From Stieleria varia (GTDB lineage Bacteria; Planctomycetota; Planctomycetia; Pirellulales; Pirellulaceae), in NCBI RefSeq assembly GCF_038443385.1, contig NZ_CP151726.1, forward strand, positions 8,618,001 to 8,682,000: 64,000 nucleotides of DNA, written 5' to 3'. The notes beneath the pieces are model-generated. The model saw nothing but the letters and a program-made list of their open reading frames with translations. It was not told the origin of the DNA and did not search any database. Both the position numbers and the translations under genes were made by a program. Below, one piece after another: positions 8,541-18,883 of this stretch (the first letter of the stretch is position 1; every line of letters starts with the position of its first letter).

Positions 8541-8731
8541 AAAACGAACGCCACCATCCGCCCAAACACAAACCATACGCTTTGTGCTGTGCTGCGTAAC
8601 TGTCACCTCCCCCAACTGCGCTGAGGAAGGTGACAGAAATTTGTGCAAACCGAAATTGCCACAACCCGAAATCTTGAACAGACAGTCGTTGATGATGGCG
8701 TCCTCATCAGCTCGGAGACTCGGGGTCACAC

Positions 8732-10231
8732 TTACCAGACCAGCGGCAGGCGTTCGTCCTGAGGCGTCATCTTGCCAGCGGGTCGAATCCCCGATCCCTC
8801 ACGTTTGGTCAACTTGTCTCCCAAATCTTCTCGCATCTGCTCCGCCGCCGCCTGCAACTGGGCAACGACCTCGGGAAAATCATTGAGTACGTTCTTGGTT
8901 TCCGAAACGTCGTCGTCCAAATCAAACAGAGACAACTCGATTTGACGTTGCTTGTATGCGATCGGAAACCCGCCGGTCCCGCCAGGATGACCATTGAGCG
9001 AGCGATAGCTGTGTGGAAACACCAGCTTGAAGCGTTCATTGCGGATCGCCTGCAATTGACCGCCGGCGTAGTAGCACGCGAACGAATCGTGGGGGCTTTC
9101 GGCATCCGGTTCACCAAACATCAGCGGGCGGATGTCTTTTCCGTCGATCTTTCGATCGGGCAAGTCCGCGCCGATCAGGGCAGCCACGGTGGGCAGTACA
9201 TCGATCGTGCTGCAAAGTTTGTCACACGTGGTGCCTGCGGGAATTTTTCCTTTCCACCACATCAACGTCGGCTCCCGATACCCGCCTTCGAACATCGTTC
9301 CCTTGCCTTCTCGCAGCGGAGTCGCCTTGCCGCCGTGATCTCCGTAGGACAACCAGGGACCGTTGTCACTTGTGAAGATCACCAGTGTGTTCCGCTCGGC
9401 GCCGATGTCTTCGATCGCGTCCAAGATTTGGCCGACCGACCAATCGACTTCCATCACAACATCGCCAAACAATCCTTTCCCGCTTTTGCCGACGAAGTCT
9501 TCCGAAGCAAACAGCGGCACGTGAACCATCGGGTGCGGCAGATACAAAAAGAATGGTGTGTCGACATCCTGTTTGATGAAATCCACCGCGCGATGCGTGA
9601 ACTGCTTCGTCATCTGTGCTTGATCGTCCGGCTGAACGCTGTCGTTGACAATCTGTGTCCCTTCGATCATGGGCAATTCGGCCCAAGGGATCGGTGCTTT
9701 GGGATCTTGCTGACGCTTTGCGATCGACGCGGGATGGCGAGGCCACATGTCGTTGCTGTACGGAATGCCGTAGTACTGGTCAAAGCCTTGATTGGGCGGC
9801 AAGAATTTTGGATTGTGTCCCAAGTGCCATTTGCCAAACGCCGCCGTGCGATATCCCTTGGTCTTGCAGACTTCAGCGATCGTGGTTTCGTCGGGATTCA
9901 ACCCGATCTCGGATTTCGGCCCCAAAGCGCCGGAAATCCCCACGCGGCGGTGGTAGCATCCGGTCATCAATGCCGATCGGGAGGCGCTACATACGGCTGA
10001 GGAAACAACGAAATCCGTGAACCGACGTCCTTCGGCGGCCATGCGATCCAGGTTCGGTGTCGGATAGCCCGTGTCGGCGAAGGGGTTGATGTCCGCATAG
10101 CCCATGTCATCAATGAAGATCACCACGACGTTGGGTGGCGGATCGGCCGAATGAGAATCTCGAGCGAACACGCTGAATGCAACACACAGCGATGCCGATG
10201 CGAGATAAGTCCCAAAACGTTGTTGGATCAT
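8732..10231 (-). CDS. Secreted arylsulfatase (CSASR type)
   Basis: 499 residues from the ATG at 10231; an in-frame GTG at 10246 is an alternative. The signal peptide MIQQRFGTYLASASLCVAFS... is followed by VVVIFIDDMGYADINPF, which carries the first metal-binding aspartates. The formylglycine precursor is C81 in CSASRSALMTG. GKWHLGHNPKFLPP and VIFTSDNGPWLSYGDHGG hold the sulfate- and metal-binding Lys, His, Asp and Asn. It is the expected length for an S1 sulfatase of the arylsulfatase A type. It converges on the sulfatase at 6848-8425 and is followed upstream by a GH63-like glycosidase gene on the same strand. The formylglycine modification needs an FGE encoded elsewhere. Confidence 0.94.
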   Translation of the reverse strand: MIQQRFGTYLASASLCVAFSVFARDSHSADPPPNVVVIFIDDMGYADINPFADTGYPTPNLDRMAAEGRRFTDFVVSSAVCSASRSALMTGCYHRRVGISGALGPKSEIGLNPDETTIAEVCKTKGYRTAAFGKWHLGHNPKFLPPNQGFDQYYGIPYSNDMWPRHPASIAKRQQDPKAPIPWAELPMIEGTQIVNDSVQPDDQAQMTKQFTHRAVDFIKQDVDTPFFLYLPHPMVHVPLFASEDFVGKSGKGLFGDVVMEVDWSVGQILDAIEDIGAERNTLVIFTSDNGPWLSYGDHGGKATPLREGKGTMFEGGYREPTLMWWKGKIPAGTTCDKLCSTIDVLPTVAALIGADLPDRKIDGKDIRPLMFGEPDAESPHDSFACYYAGGQLQAIRNERFKLVFPHSYRSLNGHPGGTGGFPIAYKQRQIELSLFDLDDDVSETKNVLNDFPEVVAQLQAAAEQMREDLGDKLTKREGSGIRPAGKMTPQDERLPLVW

Positions 10232-10339
10232 GATGCTACTTTTCACCGGTCAAATGGGAGGGGAATTCCGCAGAACCGCACCGCGAAGGAGCACACTATA
10301 ACTCAATTTGACCGTGCAACCCAATCTTAGACGGGCATC

Positions 10340-13057
10340 TTAGACGGGCGCGTGCTTGGGCACGTTGGCTTGACTGCGAATCATCGACGCCACCAGCGCC
10401 GTCCAACCGGTTTGGTGGCTTGCCCCCAGACCGCGTCCGTCATCGCCGTTGAAATACTCGTAAAAGAGAATCAAGTCCTTCCAAGCCGGGTCCTCCGCAT
10501 AAGCTTTTTCGCTTCCGTGCGCCGGACGCACTCCATCGGCATCGGTTTCGAACAAGCGGATCAGGCGTGACTCCAATTCGCGAGCCACCTCCATCAGATT
10601 CATTTTGTTTCCGCTGCCGGTGGGGCACTCGACCAAGAATCCGTCACCATAGAAGGCGTGATAACGTTTCAACGCTTGAATCAACAGGAAATTGATCGGG
10701 AACCAGATCGGACCTCGCCAGTTGCTGTTGCCACCGAACATCCCGCTTTCGCTTTCACCGGGTACGTAGTGAACCTGATGCAGCTGTCCGCCGAAATCGA
10801 ACACAAAGGGTTCGTCCCGGTGCACGGCGGACATGCTGCGAATGCCATAGGGCGACAGGAACTCGGATTCATCCAGCATGACATCGAGCAGTCGACGGAA
10901 TCGGTCTTCGCTCGGGATGGCCAACAGCCGTCGCGTGACCGCACCACAGTCGGGACCTTCGCCCTCCATGTAGGTCATGTGGTTGCTCAAGTCGTCGCGT
11001 GAGTTGAGAAACCACTCCATCCGTCGAGTGAAGCCGGGCAACCGACCGATGATTTCCTGTTCCAAAATCACGCCGGTCATCAGTGGCAGCAGTCCGACCA
11101 ACGAACGAACACGAATCGGAATCGACTGTCCGTCGACGTACAGATGGTCGTAGTAGAAACCGTCTTCCTCCTCCCACAGCCCCGTGCCATCCATGCTGTT
11201 CATGGCTTCGGCGATCGCAACGTAGTGTTCAAAGAACTTGCTGGCCATGTCGCCATAGGCCTCGCTGTCTTCGGCCAATTCGATCGCCATCCGCAACATC
11301 GTGCCGCAATAGAACGCCATCCACGCGGTCCCGTCTGCTTGTTCCAAGTGACCTCGGGGCAACGGTTTGCTGCGATCAAACACGCCGATGTTGTCCAGGC
11401 CCAGGAATCCGCCCGAAAAGATATTCCTGCCTCGAGGGTCTTTGCGATTGACCCACCAGGTGAAATTCAACAACAGCTTTTGAAACGCTCTGGCAAGGAA
11501 AACCTTGTCCCGTTGCCGAGGCGGTCCGCTCGCTTTGTAGACTTGCCAAACACCCCATGCATGAACGGGCGGATTGACATCACCGAGTTGCCATTCGTAG
11601 GCGGGGATCTGGCCGCTGGGATGCATGTACCATTCACGCAAGAACAAGATCATTTGGTCCTTGGCAAACTTGGGATCCAGGTGAGACATTGGCACCATGT
11701 GAAATGCCAAGTCCCACGCGGCGTACCAAGGATACTCCCACTTGTCCGGCATCGAGATCACATCTCGGTTGAACAGATGACGCCATTCGCTGTTGCGTCC
11801 GTTCTTGCGTCCCTCACTGCCCACCGGTCCGTTGGGGTCACCGTCCAACCAAGTGTTGACGACGTAGTGATAAAACTGTTTGGTCCACAACAGCCCCGCG
11901 TACGCTTGACGCATGATTTGGCGTCGCTGTTCGGGGATCACGCTTGGAATGCGTGTGTCGTAAAACGCATCGGCTTCTTGAATCCTCAGCTCAAACGTTT
12001 CGTCAAAGGATGCGTCAAAGGCAGCGTCGACGAACCTGGATGTCTCGCCGCCGCACCGCTCTGCGATCAGAGGCTCACCGACGTGCGTCATTCGCAGACG
12101 CAGGGTCTTGGTCTCGCCCGGTGCGATCAACTGCAGCCCATAACAAGCGCACTTGGTGCCCTGTGACTTTGGATTGACGGCTTTGGTGTCCCCCTGAACG
12201 ATGAAATTATGAAACGCATCCTTAAAGTACTCGGACTCACTGGGCAATCCGGGATGACGCGTGGAATTGGTTTCGTTGTCGGTGAACAACCAACTCCATT
12301 GTTCCGGCTGGCCCATACCGTCGCACGCCAACCAAAACTGATCGAGCGACTCGTGGGCCGTCTTGACCACATCACCGACCAACCTCATCGACGGTCGCGT
12401 CGTGCAGCCTTCATCGGTGCAGTCCCAAGTCCACGTGTTGCGAAAGTAGAATTGGGGCACGAGGTGCAATACGGCGGGCTGCGGTCCGTGATTGGTCACG
12501 TTGATCCGGATCAAGATGTCATCGGGACCTGCCTTGGCATACTCGACCAACATGTCAAAGTAGCGTGACTCCTCGAACGCACCGCTATCGACCAGCTCAT
12601 ACTCGCCTTGCGTTCGATCTCTTTGCCGCCCGACATCCACGAGGGCTTCGTAGGGATAACGACTCTGTGGATACTTGTACAATCCACGCATGTAACTGTG
12701 CGTGGGGGTGCTGTCGAGATAGTAGTAGCACTCCTTGACGTCCTCACCGTGGTTGCCTTCCGGGCCCGTGACGCCGAACAATCGCTCTTTCAAAATCGGA
12801 TCGCGACCGTTCCACAATGCCGTTGAAAAACACAGTCGGCACTCGCGATCGCTGATGCCCAGCAACCCATCTTCGCCCCATCGATACGCTCGGCTGCGAG
12901 CATGGTCGTGTGGAAAATAGCTCCACGTCGCGTCGCCGCCGTCACTGTAATCCTCGCGAACCGTTCCCCACTGGCGTTCGGACACATAGGGTCCCCAACG
13001 CTGCCAGTTCTTTTCGCGGCTTTGACTTTCCAGCAATCGTTGGTCTTCGGGATTCAT
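10340..13057 (-). CDS. MGH1-like (GH63-type) glycoside hydrolase
   Basis: 905 residues from the ATG at 13057; a GTG at 13111 would add 18. No signal peptide is visible, so the protein is likely cytoplasmic. The N-terminal ~400 residues form a beta-rich domain beginning with WGPYVSERQWGTVREDYS. The C-terminal half carries the (alpha/alpha)6-barrel landmarks of the GH63/mannosylglycerate-hydrolase-like group: WEYPWYAAWDLAFH, with a candidate acid Asp, then LREWYMHPSGQIPAYEW and NSNWRGPIWFPINFLLIQAL near the C terminus. These enzymes hydrolyse alpha-glucosides or mannosylglycerate-type substrates. The specificity is inferred only at family level. It sits about 110 bases upstream of a sulfatase on the same strand. 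Confidence 0.88.
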   Translation of the reverse strand: MNPEDQRLLESQSREKNWQRWGPYVSERQWGTVREDYSDGGDATWSYFPHDHARSRAYRWGEDGLLGISDRECRLCFSTALWNGRDPILKERLFGVTGPEGNHGEDVKECYYYLDSTPTHSYMRGLYKYPQSRYPYEALVDVGRQRDRTQGEYELVDSGAFEESRYFDMLVEYAKAGPDDILIRINVTNHGPQPAVLHLVPQFYFRNTWTWDCTDEGCTTRPSMRLVGDVVKTAHESLDQFWLACDGMGQPEQWSWLFTDNETNSTRHPGLPSESEYFKDAFHNFIVQGDTKAVNPKSQGTKCACYGLQLIAPGETKTLRLRMTHVGEPLIAERCGGETSRFVDAAFDASFDETFELRIQEADAFYDTRIPSVIPEQRRQIMRQAYAGLLWTKQFYHYVVNTWLDGDPNGPVGSEGRKNGRNSEWRHLFNRDVISMPDKWEYPWYAAWDLAFHMVPMSHLDPKFAKDQMILFLREWYMHPSGQIPAYEWQLGDVNPPVHAWGVWQVYKASGPPRQRDKVFLARAFQKLLLNFTWWVNRKDPRGRNIFSGGFLGLDNIGVFDRSKPLPRGHLEQADGTAWMAFYCGTMLRMAIELAEDSEAYGDMASKFFEHYVAIAEAMNSMDGTGLWEEEDGFYYDHLYVDGQSIPIRVRSLVGLLPLMTGVILEQEIIGRLPGFTRRMEWFLNSRDDLSNHMTYMEGEGPDCGAVTRRLLAIPSEDRFRRLLDVMLDESEFLSPYGIRSMSAVHRDEPFVFDFGGQLHQVHYVPGESESGMFGGNSNWRGPIWFPINFLLIQALKRYHAFYGDGFLVECPTGSGNKMNLMEVARELESRLIRLFETDADGVRPAHGSEKAYAEDPAWKDLILFYEYFNGDDGRGLGASHQTGWTALVASMIRSQANVPKHAPV

Positions 13058-13165
13058 CAAAACGGCTTCGCTCTGCAAGGTCCGTGAGTGCCGTGATCTC
13101 AAGATAGCCACGGCTGTTGAGTCAACGATGATCGCGTTTCACGGGCAAAAGAGCAAGTGCAGCCG

Positions 13166-14512
13166 TCAGGTGAGCTTGAGCACACCATTACTGTCGCCGA
13201 ACTTTTCGGCTTTGGCACCCATCTGCTGCATCATCCAAACGTACAGATTGCACATCGGCGTACCGTTTTTGAACTCGATGTGGCGGCCCGTCTTGATCCG
13301 GCCTCCGGCGCTGCCCGCCAAGAGAATCGGGAGATCGTCGTGGTTGTGGCGGTCGCCATCACTGATGCCGCTGCCGTACACGATCATGCTGTTCTCCAAC
13401 AGCGTCCGTTCACCTTCGTAAACGCCCGAGAGGCGTTCCAGGAGGTATCCGAATCGTTCGATGTGGTAGCGATTGATCTTGGCGATCTGTTCTTGCTTGT
13501 GAGCGCTCTTGCCGTGGTGCGACAACTCGTGGTGGCCTTCGTTGACGCCGATTTGCTTGTAGCTGCGATTGCTGCCCGCATTGGTGAACATGAACGAGAT
13601 GATCCGGCTGCTATCGGTCTGCATCGCCAATGTGATCATGTCCATCATCAACTCGCTGTGCTTGTCCAATTCCTTGGGCACACCGCTGGGTCGGGGATAG
13701 TCTGGCACGCCGTCTTCGTTCAGTCGCAAACGCTCGGCACCGTTGAGGCGTTTTTCGACATCGCGGATCGAGTACAGGTACTCGTCGAGTTTCCGCTTGT
13801 CCACCGCGGGCAAGGACGCGTGCAATTGCTTGGCATCCTCCAACGCAAAATCGAGGACACTCTTGCGATATTTTTCTCGGGCTGTTTTGGCTTGGCGAGT
13901 TTCCTTGACCGTGCTGCCGGCGAACAACCGATCGAACAGGGTTCCCGGATTGGTTTCCTTGGCCATCGGATTGGTCGGGCCACGCCAGGACATGTTGGAC
14001 GCGTAGGCGCAACTGTATCCGCTGTCGCAGTTGCCGGCTTGGGCGCTCGCCTCGAGCCCCAACTCCAACGAAGCGAAGCGAGTTTGATCGCCCACGTACT
14101 GCGCCGTGGCTTGGTCGACCGAGATGCCGTTCTGGATGTCGGCACCATTGGTCTTGCGAGGGTGGGCACCGGTGAGGAATGCCGCGACGCTGCGGGCATG
14201 GTCGCCGCCGCCGTCGCCGTGCGCGCGGGCACCGTCGAGAGTCAGCCCACTGAGCACATTGAACTTTTCTTTGTGCTTGGCGATTACGTTCAGAGTGGGC
14301 GGCAAGTCAAATTTGAAACCCGCTTCCTTGGGTTTCCAGTCGGGCATGTGGGCGCCGTTGGGCACGTAAAAGAATGCCATGCGAAGCGGCGTGTCGGACT
14401 TCGGCGATGCGGCCGACAACAAACGAGTGGGCGACATCGCATCGAGCAGGGGCAGAGCGATCGCGGTGCCGACGCCACGCAAAACGGTACGACGTGAAAG
14501 TGATTTTCTCAT
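13166..14512 (-). CDS. DUF1552 family exported protein
   Basis: 448 residues. A twin-arginine signal is visible at the N terminus (SLSRRTVLRGVGTAIALPLLDA), so it is probably exported folded. Family markers include MAFFYVPNGAHMPDW, LSGLTLDGARAHGDGGGDHARS and LTGAHPRKTNGADIQNGISVDQ. DUF1552 belongs to the wider sulfatase/DUF1501-like hydrolase fold group abundant in planctomycetes; its reaction is not known. The start overlaps the stop of the DUF1592 gene by 4 bases (14509-14512, ATGA), so the two are translationally coupled. This is the standard planctomycete pairing of a haem-motif protein with a Tat-exported partner. Confidence 0.93.
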   Translation of the reverse strand: MRKSLSRRTVLRGVGTAIALPLLDAMSPTRLLSAASPKSDTPLRMAFFYVPNGAHMPDWKPKEAGFKFDLPPTLNVIAKHKEKFNVLSGLTLDGARAHGDGGGDHARSVAAFLTGAHPRKTNGADIQNGISVDQATAQYVGDQTRFASLELGLEASAQAGNCDSGYSCAYASNMSWRGPTNPMAKETNPGTLFDRLFAGSTVKETRQAKTAREKYRKSVLDFALEDAKQLHASLPAVDKRKLDEYLYSIRDVEKRLNGAERLRLNEDGVPDYPRPSGVPKELDKHSELMMDMITLAMQTDSSRIISFMFTNAGSNRSYKQIGVNEGHHELSHHGKSAHKQEQIAKINRYHIERFGYLLERLSGVYEGERTLLENSMIVYGSGISDGDRHNHDDLPILLAGSAGGRIKTGRHIEFKNGTPMCNLYVWMMQQMGAKAEKFGDSNGVLKLT

Positions 14513-16812
14513 GATTCACGGAATCCTTGTTTTTGGAACGGATCGCTGGCGATGATTGCCGCGACCAAGTAGGCGAATCGGTATTCGTGTGCACGACACT
14601 CAGAGACGATCTTGTCGATCGCACACTTGTCGTAGTATTCGGTGCCCCGACCGACGGCATAGATCAACATCTTTTCTGCCAAACATCGGACGAACTGTTC
14701 GCGTCGAGGACCCGCGATGTTGGCACGTAGACCATCGATGCCGTCAAAGGTCGTGCCATCGGGCAGCTTGCCGCTGGCATCGATTTTTTCTCGCCCCTCG
14801 GTCGTCCGCCAGCGACCGACTGCATCAAAGTTCTCCAAGGCAAAACCGAGCGGGTCCATCATGTTGTGGCATGACGCGCAGGCCGGGTTGCTGCGATGCT
14901 GCTCCATCCGTTCACGCAAGGTACCGGTCAGTTTACCACGATCCAGTTCGGGAACATTGGGCGGGGCGGGAGGTGGTGGCATGTTGAGCAAATTCTCCAA
15001 CACCCATTTACCTCGCTTGACCGGGCTGGTTCGCGTGGGGTTGCTGGTGACCGTCAAAACGCTGGCGTGGGTCAACAATCCGCCACGGGGAGTTCCTTGC
15101 AGGGAGACGCGACGAAAATGATCTCCGCTGACCCCCGTGATCCCGTAGAATTCGGCGAGCGGCTCGTTGATGTAGGTAAAGTCCGCGTCGAGCAACGTCG
15201 TGACAGGCATGTTTTCACGCATCACGCCTGCAAAGAACGTCAGCGTCTCACGTTTCATCAGTTGGCGGATCTCGTCATTGAATCCTCGGTACAACCGCAC
15301 GTCGGGATCGACGTTGTCGAGGTTTCGCAACTGCAACCACTGGGCGGCGAAGTTTTCGACGAACTGATTGGCCCGTCGATCCTGGAGCATGGAGGCGACT
15401 TTGCGGAGCAGGATCGATCGGTCTCGCATTTGGCCCCGGTGTGCCATCAACAGCAACTCGTCATCCGGCATGCTGCTCCACAGGAAATAGGAGACACGCG
15501 TGGCAAGCTCGTAGTCGCTGATCGGCGGCATCGGCTGACCGTCTGCCGTTGGTTGAGTCCGCTCGACTCGAAAAAGGAAATGCGGTGACGCCAGAACGGC
15601 TTGCATCGCTACCTGGATGCCTTCTTCGAACATTCCGCCATCGGCTCGAACCTGCGCGGCCAACTGGGTCAAGCGATTGACTTCGTCTTCGGTTGCCGGT
15701 CGCCGGAACGCACGACTGGCAAAGCGAAGCATGATCGCGGATGTCGCGCGGTCTTCATCGACACCCGGACCAGGTCGGACAAAGATGATCTTCTTGTGGC
15801 TCGCAGGCAGCTTTGTATCCGAGACCACCGTCGAGCGCGCTTCTTGACCGACGAGCTTGATGTGATGCAGACGCAGATTCCGGTCGACTTGGTTGGCGAC
15901 GTAGTAATCATTCAAGAACGTGATGTCGATCTGACGTGTGCCACGGCCCATGCGCAGCTCGATCGTGAAATCCTTTTCATCGTCGTTGGGAACGTCAATG
16001 ATTTTCTTGGTTCCCCCCGTCGCGATCTCCATTTTGCATGGCTCATCGCCTCCTTGATCACCCGATGCAGTGATCGTCAGCTTGTACATCGCGCCAAAAG
16101 GCAACGTGGCTTGCAAGGAGACCGTTCCGCGACTGGAAATCACCAGTGGAGATCGATTGCCCCACTTGTCCGCATTGATCAACGATCCTGGATCGCGTTG
16201 AATCTCGTAGATCTCGGGAGCCGGTGGCGTGTAAATCGCTTTCCCCGAAATCTCTTCGGCGGCATCGAGATACTTTTCCATCAAGATAGGTGGCAGCGAG
16301 AGGACGTCGCCGATGTTGTCGAATCCGTACCCCACGTCGTCCCCGGGGAACTCGCTGGCCGGCTCGTAATCGACGCCGGTCAAATCCATGATCGTGTTGC
16401 GATACTCGGCGCGGTTGAGTCGCCGCATCGCGACCTTGCCGGCGTTCGGGTTTTGCACACAGTCCACCGCATTGGCAAGGCTGTCGATCATCGCGGCTAA
16501 CCGCTCGCGTGTGGCCGGGTCCATCTCAGGCCCGTCCTCGGGCGGCATCGAACCGAGACGAACGTGCGACAGCGCTTGCACCCACCGCGTACGATTTTTC
16601 TTGAGCGACTCAATGGAACTGTCATCAGCTAGCGGGATTTCGCTGCCGCTGTCATGGCAGTCGTAACAATAGGTCTGCATCAGCGGGACGAATTGAGTCC
16701 GAAACGCTGCTTGACGACTGGCCTGGTCGGCGCTCGCTGACGTGTCGCCAAAGAGCGAGACGACGAATACCGCAAGGCTGATGCTCAGTGAATGGCGAAG
16801 GTGGGATCGCAA
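14509..16812 (-). CDS. DUF1592/DUF1588/DUF1585-type protein with cytochrome c-like haem motifs
   Basis: 767 residues from a TTG at 16812; no ATG or GTG is available before the upstream in-frame stop, and the TTG opens a signal peptide (SLSISLAVFVVSLFGDTSASA). A haem-binding CYDCH (C49-C52-H53) opens the mature chain. The family domains then follow in the usual order: DUF1587 (RLNRAEYRNTIMDLTGVDY, about 108-170), DUF1595, DUF1592 (YELATRVSYFLWSSMPDDELL, about 435-560), DUF1588 with a second motif CASCH in NPACASCHNMMDPLGF, and DUF1585 at the C terminus. It is probably a periplasmic c-type cytochrome-like protein paired with the DUF1552 partner that follows. Function is unknown in detail. Confidence 0.93.
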   Translation of the reverse strand: MRSHLRHSLSISLAVFVVSLFGDTSASADQASRQAAFRTQFVPLMQTYCYDCHDSGSEIPLADDSSIESLKKNRTRWVQALSHVRLGSMPPEDGPEMDPATRERLAAMIDSLANAVDCVQNPNAGKVAMRRLNRAEYRNTIMDLTGVDYEPASEFPGDDVGYGFDNIGDVLSLPPILMEKYLDAAEEISGKAIYTPPAPEIYEIQRDPGSLINADKWGNRSPLVISSRGTVSLQATLPFGAMYKLTITASGDQGGDEPCKMEIATGGTKKIIDVPNDDEKDFTIELRMGRGTRQIDITFLNDYYVANQVDRNLRLHHIKLVGQEARSTVVSDTKLPASHKKIIFVRPGPGVDEDRATSAIMLRFASRAFRRPATEDEVNRLTQLAAQVRADGGMFEEGIQVAMQAVLASPHFLFRVERTQPTADGQPMPPISDYELATRVSYFLWSSMPDDELLLMAHRGQMRDRSILLRKVASMLQDRRANQFVENFAAQWLQLRNLDNVDPDVRLYRGFNDEIRQLMKRETLTFFAGVMRENMPVTTLLDADFTYINEPLAEFYGITGVSGDHFRRVSLQGTPRGGLLTHASVLTVTSNPTRTSPVKRGKWVLENLLNMPPPPAPPNVPELDRGKLTGTLRERMEQHRSNPACASCHNMMDPLGFALENFDAVGRWRTTEGREKIDASGKLPDGTTFDGIDGLRANIAGPRREQFVRCLAEKMLIYAVGRGTEYYDKCAIDKIVSECRAHEYRFAYLVAAIIASDPFQKQGFRES

Positions 16813-17017
16813 GGAACCAGTGGGATAGCGAGTAAACCAAGTGCGAGCGAGAAAAGACGTTCTGACTACAGTTTACTCTATGGGCCGGAAAGCGAGATGT
16901 TCAGTCTCGATTGCGATTTCGGCTAAAAACGGTGATTCAAGCACCCTCCGGTGGGCGATGAGAGGGGAAAACCAGGGCTCCCCGCCCCCCCGCATGGCGA
17001 ATCACCCGCACGATTGC

Positions 17018-17872
17018 TCAATCCGCCCCGAAAATCTCGGGATGGGCCGCGATACGCTCTCGTGCGATCGCCCGCCCGTTGGCATGCCCCAACGCGATGG
17101 TGCCCAAGTAGATCGGGAACGAATACGCCGGAACGACATTACCCAGGGCGTTACCGATGTACGATCCGTAGGCGGGATACAGAACCCGGTCGGCTTCCAC
17201 GAGCAATCTCTGATCGTCTGCTGTTTCCAGATAGGCATAGACGTCTTCGGTGGCAATCGTTTCATGCCAGATGGGCAAGATCCCGTAGGCCAATGAGTAG
17301 AGACCTTGGTATTCCCGTCGAGTGAAGTCCTTGGCGTGAGCACACTCGTGCAGTGCGACCGTCGGCAGGTCACTGTAGAGATGGATCGTTTGAGTATAGG
17401 GGTTGAAGTGGTCACCGCCGAATACCCTCCCTGGAAACACAGCTTCCTGGGCAACCGACAGCGTACCCACGGTGTAACGAATCCAAGGTGAAACCGTTGT
17501 GTTCTTGCGAAGCCGGCCCCAGTCCTCCAACGGCGCGTACTGATTGGCACGCAACTTCACATGCGGCAGTCCATTGTTTTCCAAATAGTCCGTCGCAGTT
17601 AGCAAGGTTTCTTCGGAGATCTTGTGTTGCTCTAGCCGTCGATTCCAAAACAGCAACTTGGTCGGGATGCCGATCACATTGCCCACGGTATCGATCACCT
17701 TGTTGGGACGACCGATCTCGACTTGCGGATCACTCGCGTCCAGCAACGCCGGTGCGATGTATTGAGACTTCGGCTCGATCGCAACCGGTGACAGTACGCG
17801 GCAGCCGGCGAACAGACACAGTGCTAGCAACAACGAAGCTCGGCCAAAACGTTCCAACTGCATAAAAGCCAT
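17018..17872 (-). CDS. Lipoprotein with HEXXH metalloprotease-like motif
   Basis: 284 residues from the ATG at 17872, which has AAAAGG just upstream; an ATG at 17863 and a TTG at 17899 are alternatives. The N terminus ends in a lipobox, ALCLFAGC, with C24 as the lipidated residue. The key feature is HECAH at 175-179 (H175, E176, H179) in SDLPTVALHECAHAKDF, the zinc-binding motif of metalloproteases. Downstream aromatic and small-residue stretches (PIWHETIATEDVYAYLE) may supply the third ligand. It is probably anchored in the envelope facing the periplasm. No family name was recognised, so the protease call rests on the motif alone. Confidence 0.75.
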   Translation of the reverse strand: MAFMQLERFGRASLLLALCLFAGCRVLSPVAIEPKSQYIAPALLDASDPQVEIGRPNKVIDTVGNVIGIPTKLLFWNRRLEQHKISEETLLTATDYLENNGLPHVKLRANQYAPLEDWGRLRKNTTVSPWIRYTVGTLSVAQEAVFPGRVFGGDHFNPYTQTIHLYSDLPTVALHECAHAKDFTRREYQGLYSLAYGILPIWHETIATEDVYAYLETADDQRLLVEADRVLYPAYGSYIGNALGNVVPAYSFPIYLGTIALGHANGRAIARERIAAHPEIFGAD

Positions 17873-18296
17873 GCCTTTTCTGTTCGATCTGTTTTGCAAA
17901 AGGGGCTACAACGCAAGGGTGAGTCATGGGCCGTAAGACACCGGGCAGTGCGGTAGAACCGATCGCGTACTGGCTTGTCGCTTTAGTCCGTGTTGGGGAT
18001 CTAATGTCTGTAGGACGATGGGCACTCTTGCCTGTCTGTGTTTTGAATGTCGGCCAAGAGTGGCCAACCTACGACCAAATCAACAAGCCGCTTGCGCGTC
18101 GCGTCTCACCTGTTATCGGATAACCAATCTCGATTCATTCAGGCAAGTGCCTTTTCTGGCGGTTAAGATTCCGTTCGGCTGGCTTTCTATGCCGACCGTC
18201 ACGCCGAAGGTCAGCCTGAAAATACTGACGTACATCTTGCAAGCAAATCGTAGCCGAAGATCGTTGATTGAAATTCAATTGCGTCGGCGAAGTTGT
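17873..18296. other. Intergenic region with degenerate palindromic repeats
   Basis: No gene was found. GGCACTCTTG (about 18020) and CCAAGAGTGGCCAACCTAC (about 18053-18071) form an imperfect inverted repeat. At 18210-18233 a 24-base segment differs at only three positions from the inverted copy of the 34-bp repeat at 5480-5503. Both look like decaying members of dispersed palindromic families. Confidence 0.55.
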
Positions 18297-18881
18297 TCAC
18301 AACAGCACTGCTGCGACTGCCACCAACAGCATCAGCAGACCGGCACCGAATTTCCCCAGCGTCCCGATCGTTCGACCCACGAACGTCGCGGTGCCAACAC
18401 TCCAGTTGTCACGCCAACGTCGTCCGTCGCTCCACTCACCGTACATCGCGCCGGCAGATGCCCCCAAACCGCCGAATAACAGTGCTGCCAAAACGGGTCC
18501 GACGACGGGAACCGGTATCCCCACCGCGGCACCGACCAATGCTCCGATCACGGACCCGATGATCGAGTAAAGCGTTGACTTCTTGCTCGCTCCGGCGGAC
18601 TTGGCCCCGTAGGCACCCGCGACGAACTCGACAATTTCGCCGATCAGCGCAAATACGAAACAAGCGAGCACGGTGCCGTACCCAATGGAAACGCGACCGT
18701 CTTGCGGCCCGGCCCACGCATACACCGCGATCAACAGCACGCTGATCCAGTTTCCCGGCAGCGCGATCAGGTTGGTCAGCCATGCGATCGTGCAAAGCAG
18801 CAGGAGTAAGCAGGCGAGCAAGACTTCGCCGGTCGGCTGAAGCCATTCCAACCATCCACTTGCCAATTGGGTGAAAAGCAT
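18297..18881 (-). CDS. DUF456 family membrane protein
   Basis: 194 residues from the ATG at 18881, two bases after the ferrochelatase stop (TAG, 18884-18886); the two genes are almost certainly co-transcribed and probably coupled. Hydrophobic segments cover roughly 15-38, 40-58, 65-90, 105-145 and the C terminus (170-194). The motif LPGNWISVLLIAVYAW and the Gly/Ala-rich VIGALVGAAVGIPVPVVGPVLAALLFGGLGAS are typical of DUF456, a glycine-zipper membrane family of unknown function. Its pairing with hemH is a context clue only. Confidence 0.87.
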   Translation of the reverse strand: MLFTQLASGWLEWLQPTGEVLLACLLLLLCTIAWLTNLIALPGNWISVLLIAVYAWAGPQDGRVSIGYGTVLACFVFALIGEIVEFVAGAYGAKSAGASKKSTLYSIIGSVIGALVGAAVGIPVPVVGPVLAALLFGGLGASAGAMYGEWSDGRRWRDNWSVGTATFVGRTIGTLGKFGAGLLMLLVAVAAVLL

Positions 18882-18883
18882 CG

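Noticed and set aside
8942..10000. 352-codon plus-strand open frame within a sulfatase gene
   Set aside because: Antisense to a sulfatase with full active-site motifs; an effect of high GC.
11144..12166. 340-codon plus-strand frame
   Set aside because: Antisense to the GH63-like gene; no motif.
13157..14497. 446-codon plus-strand frame
   Set aside because: Antisense to DUF1552 with almost the same ends; composition is that of a shadow frame.
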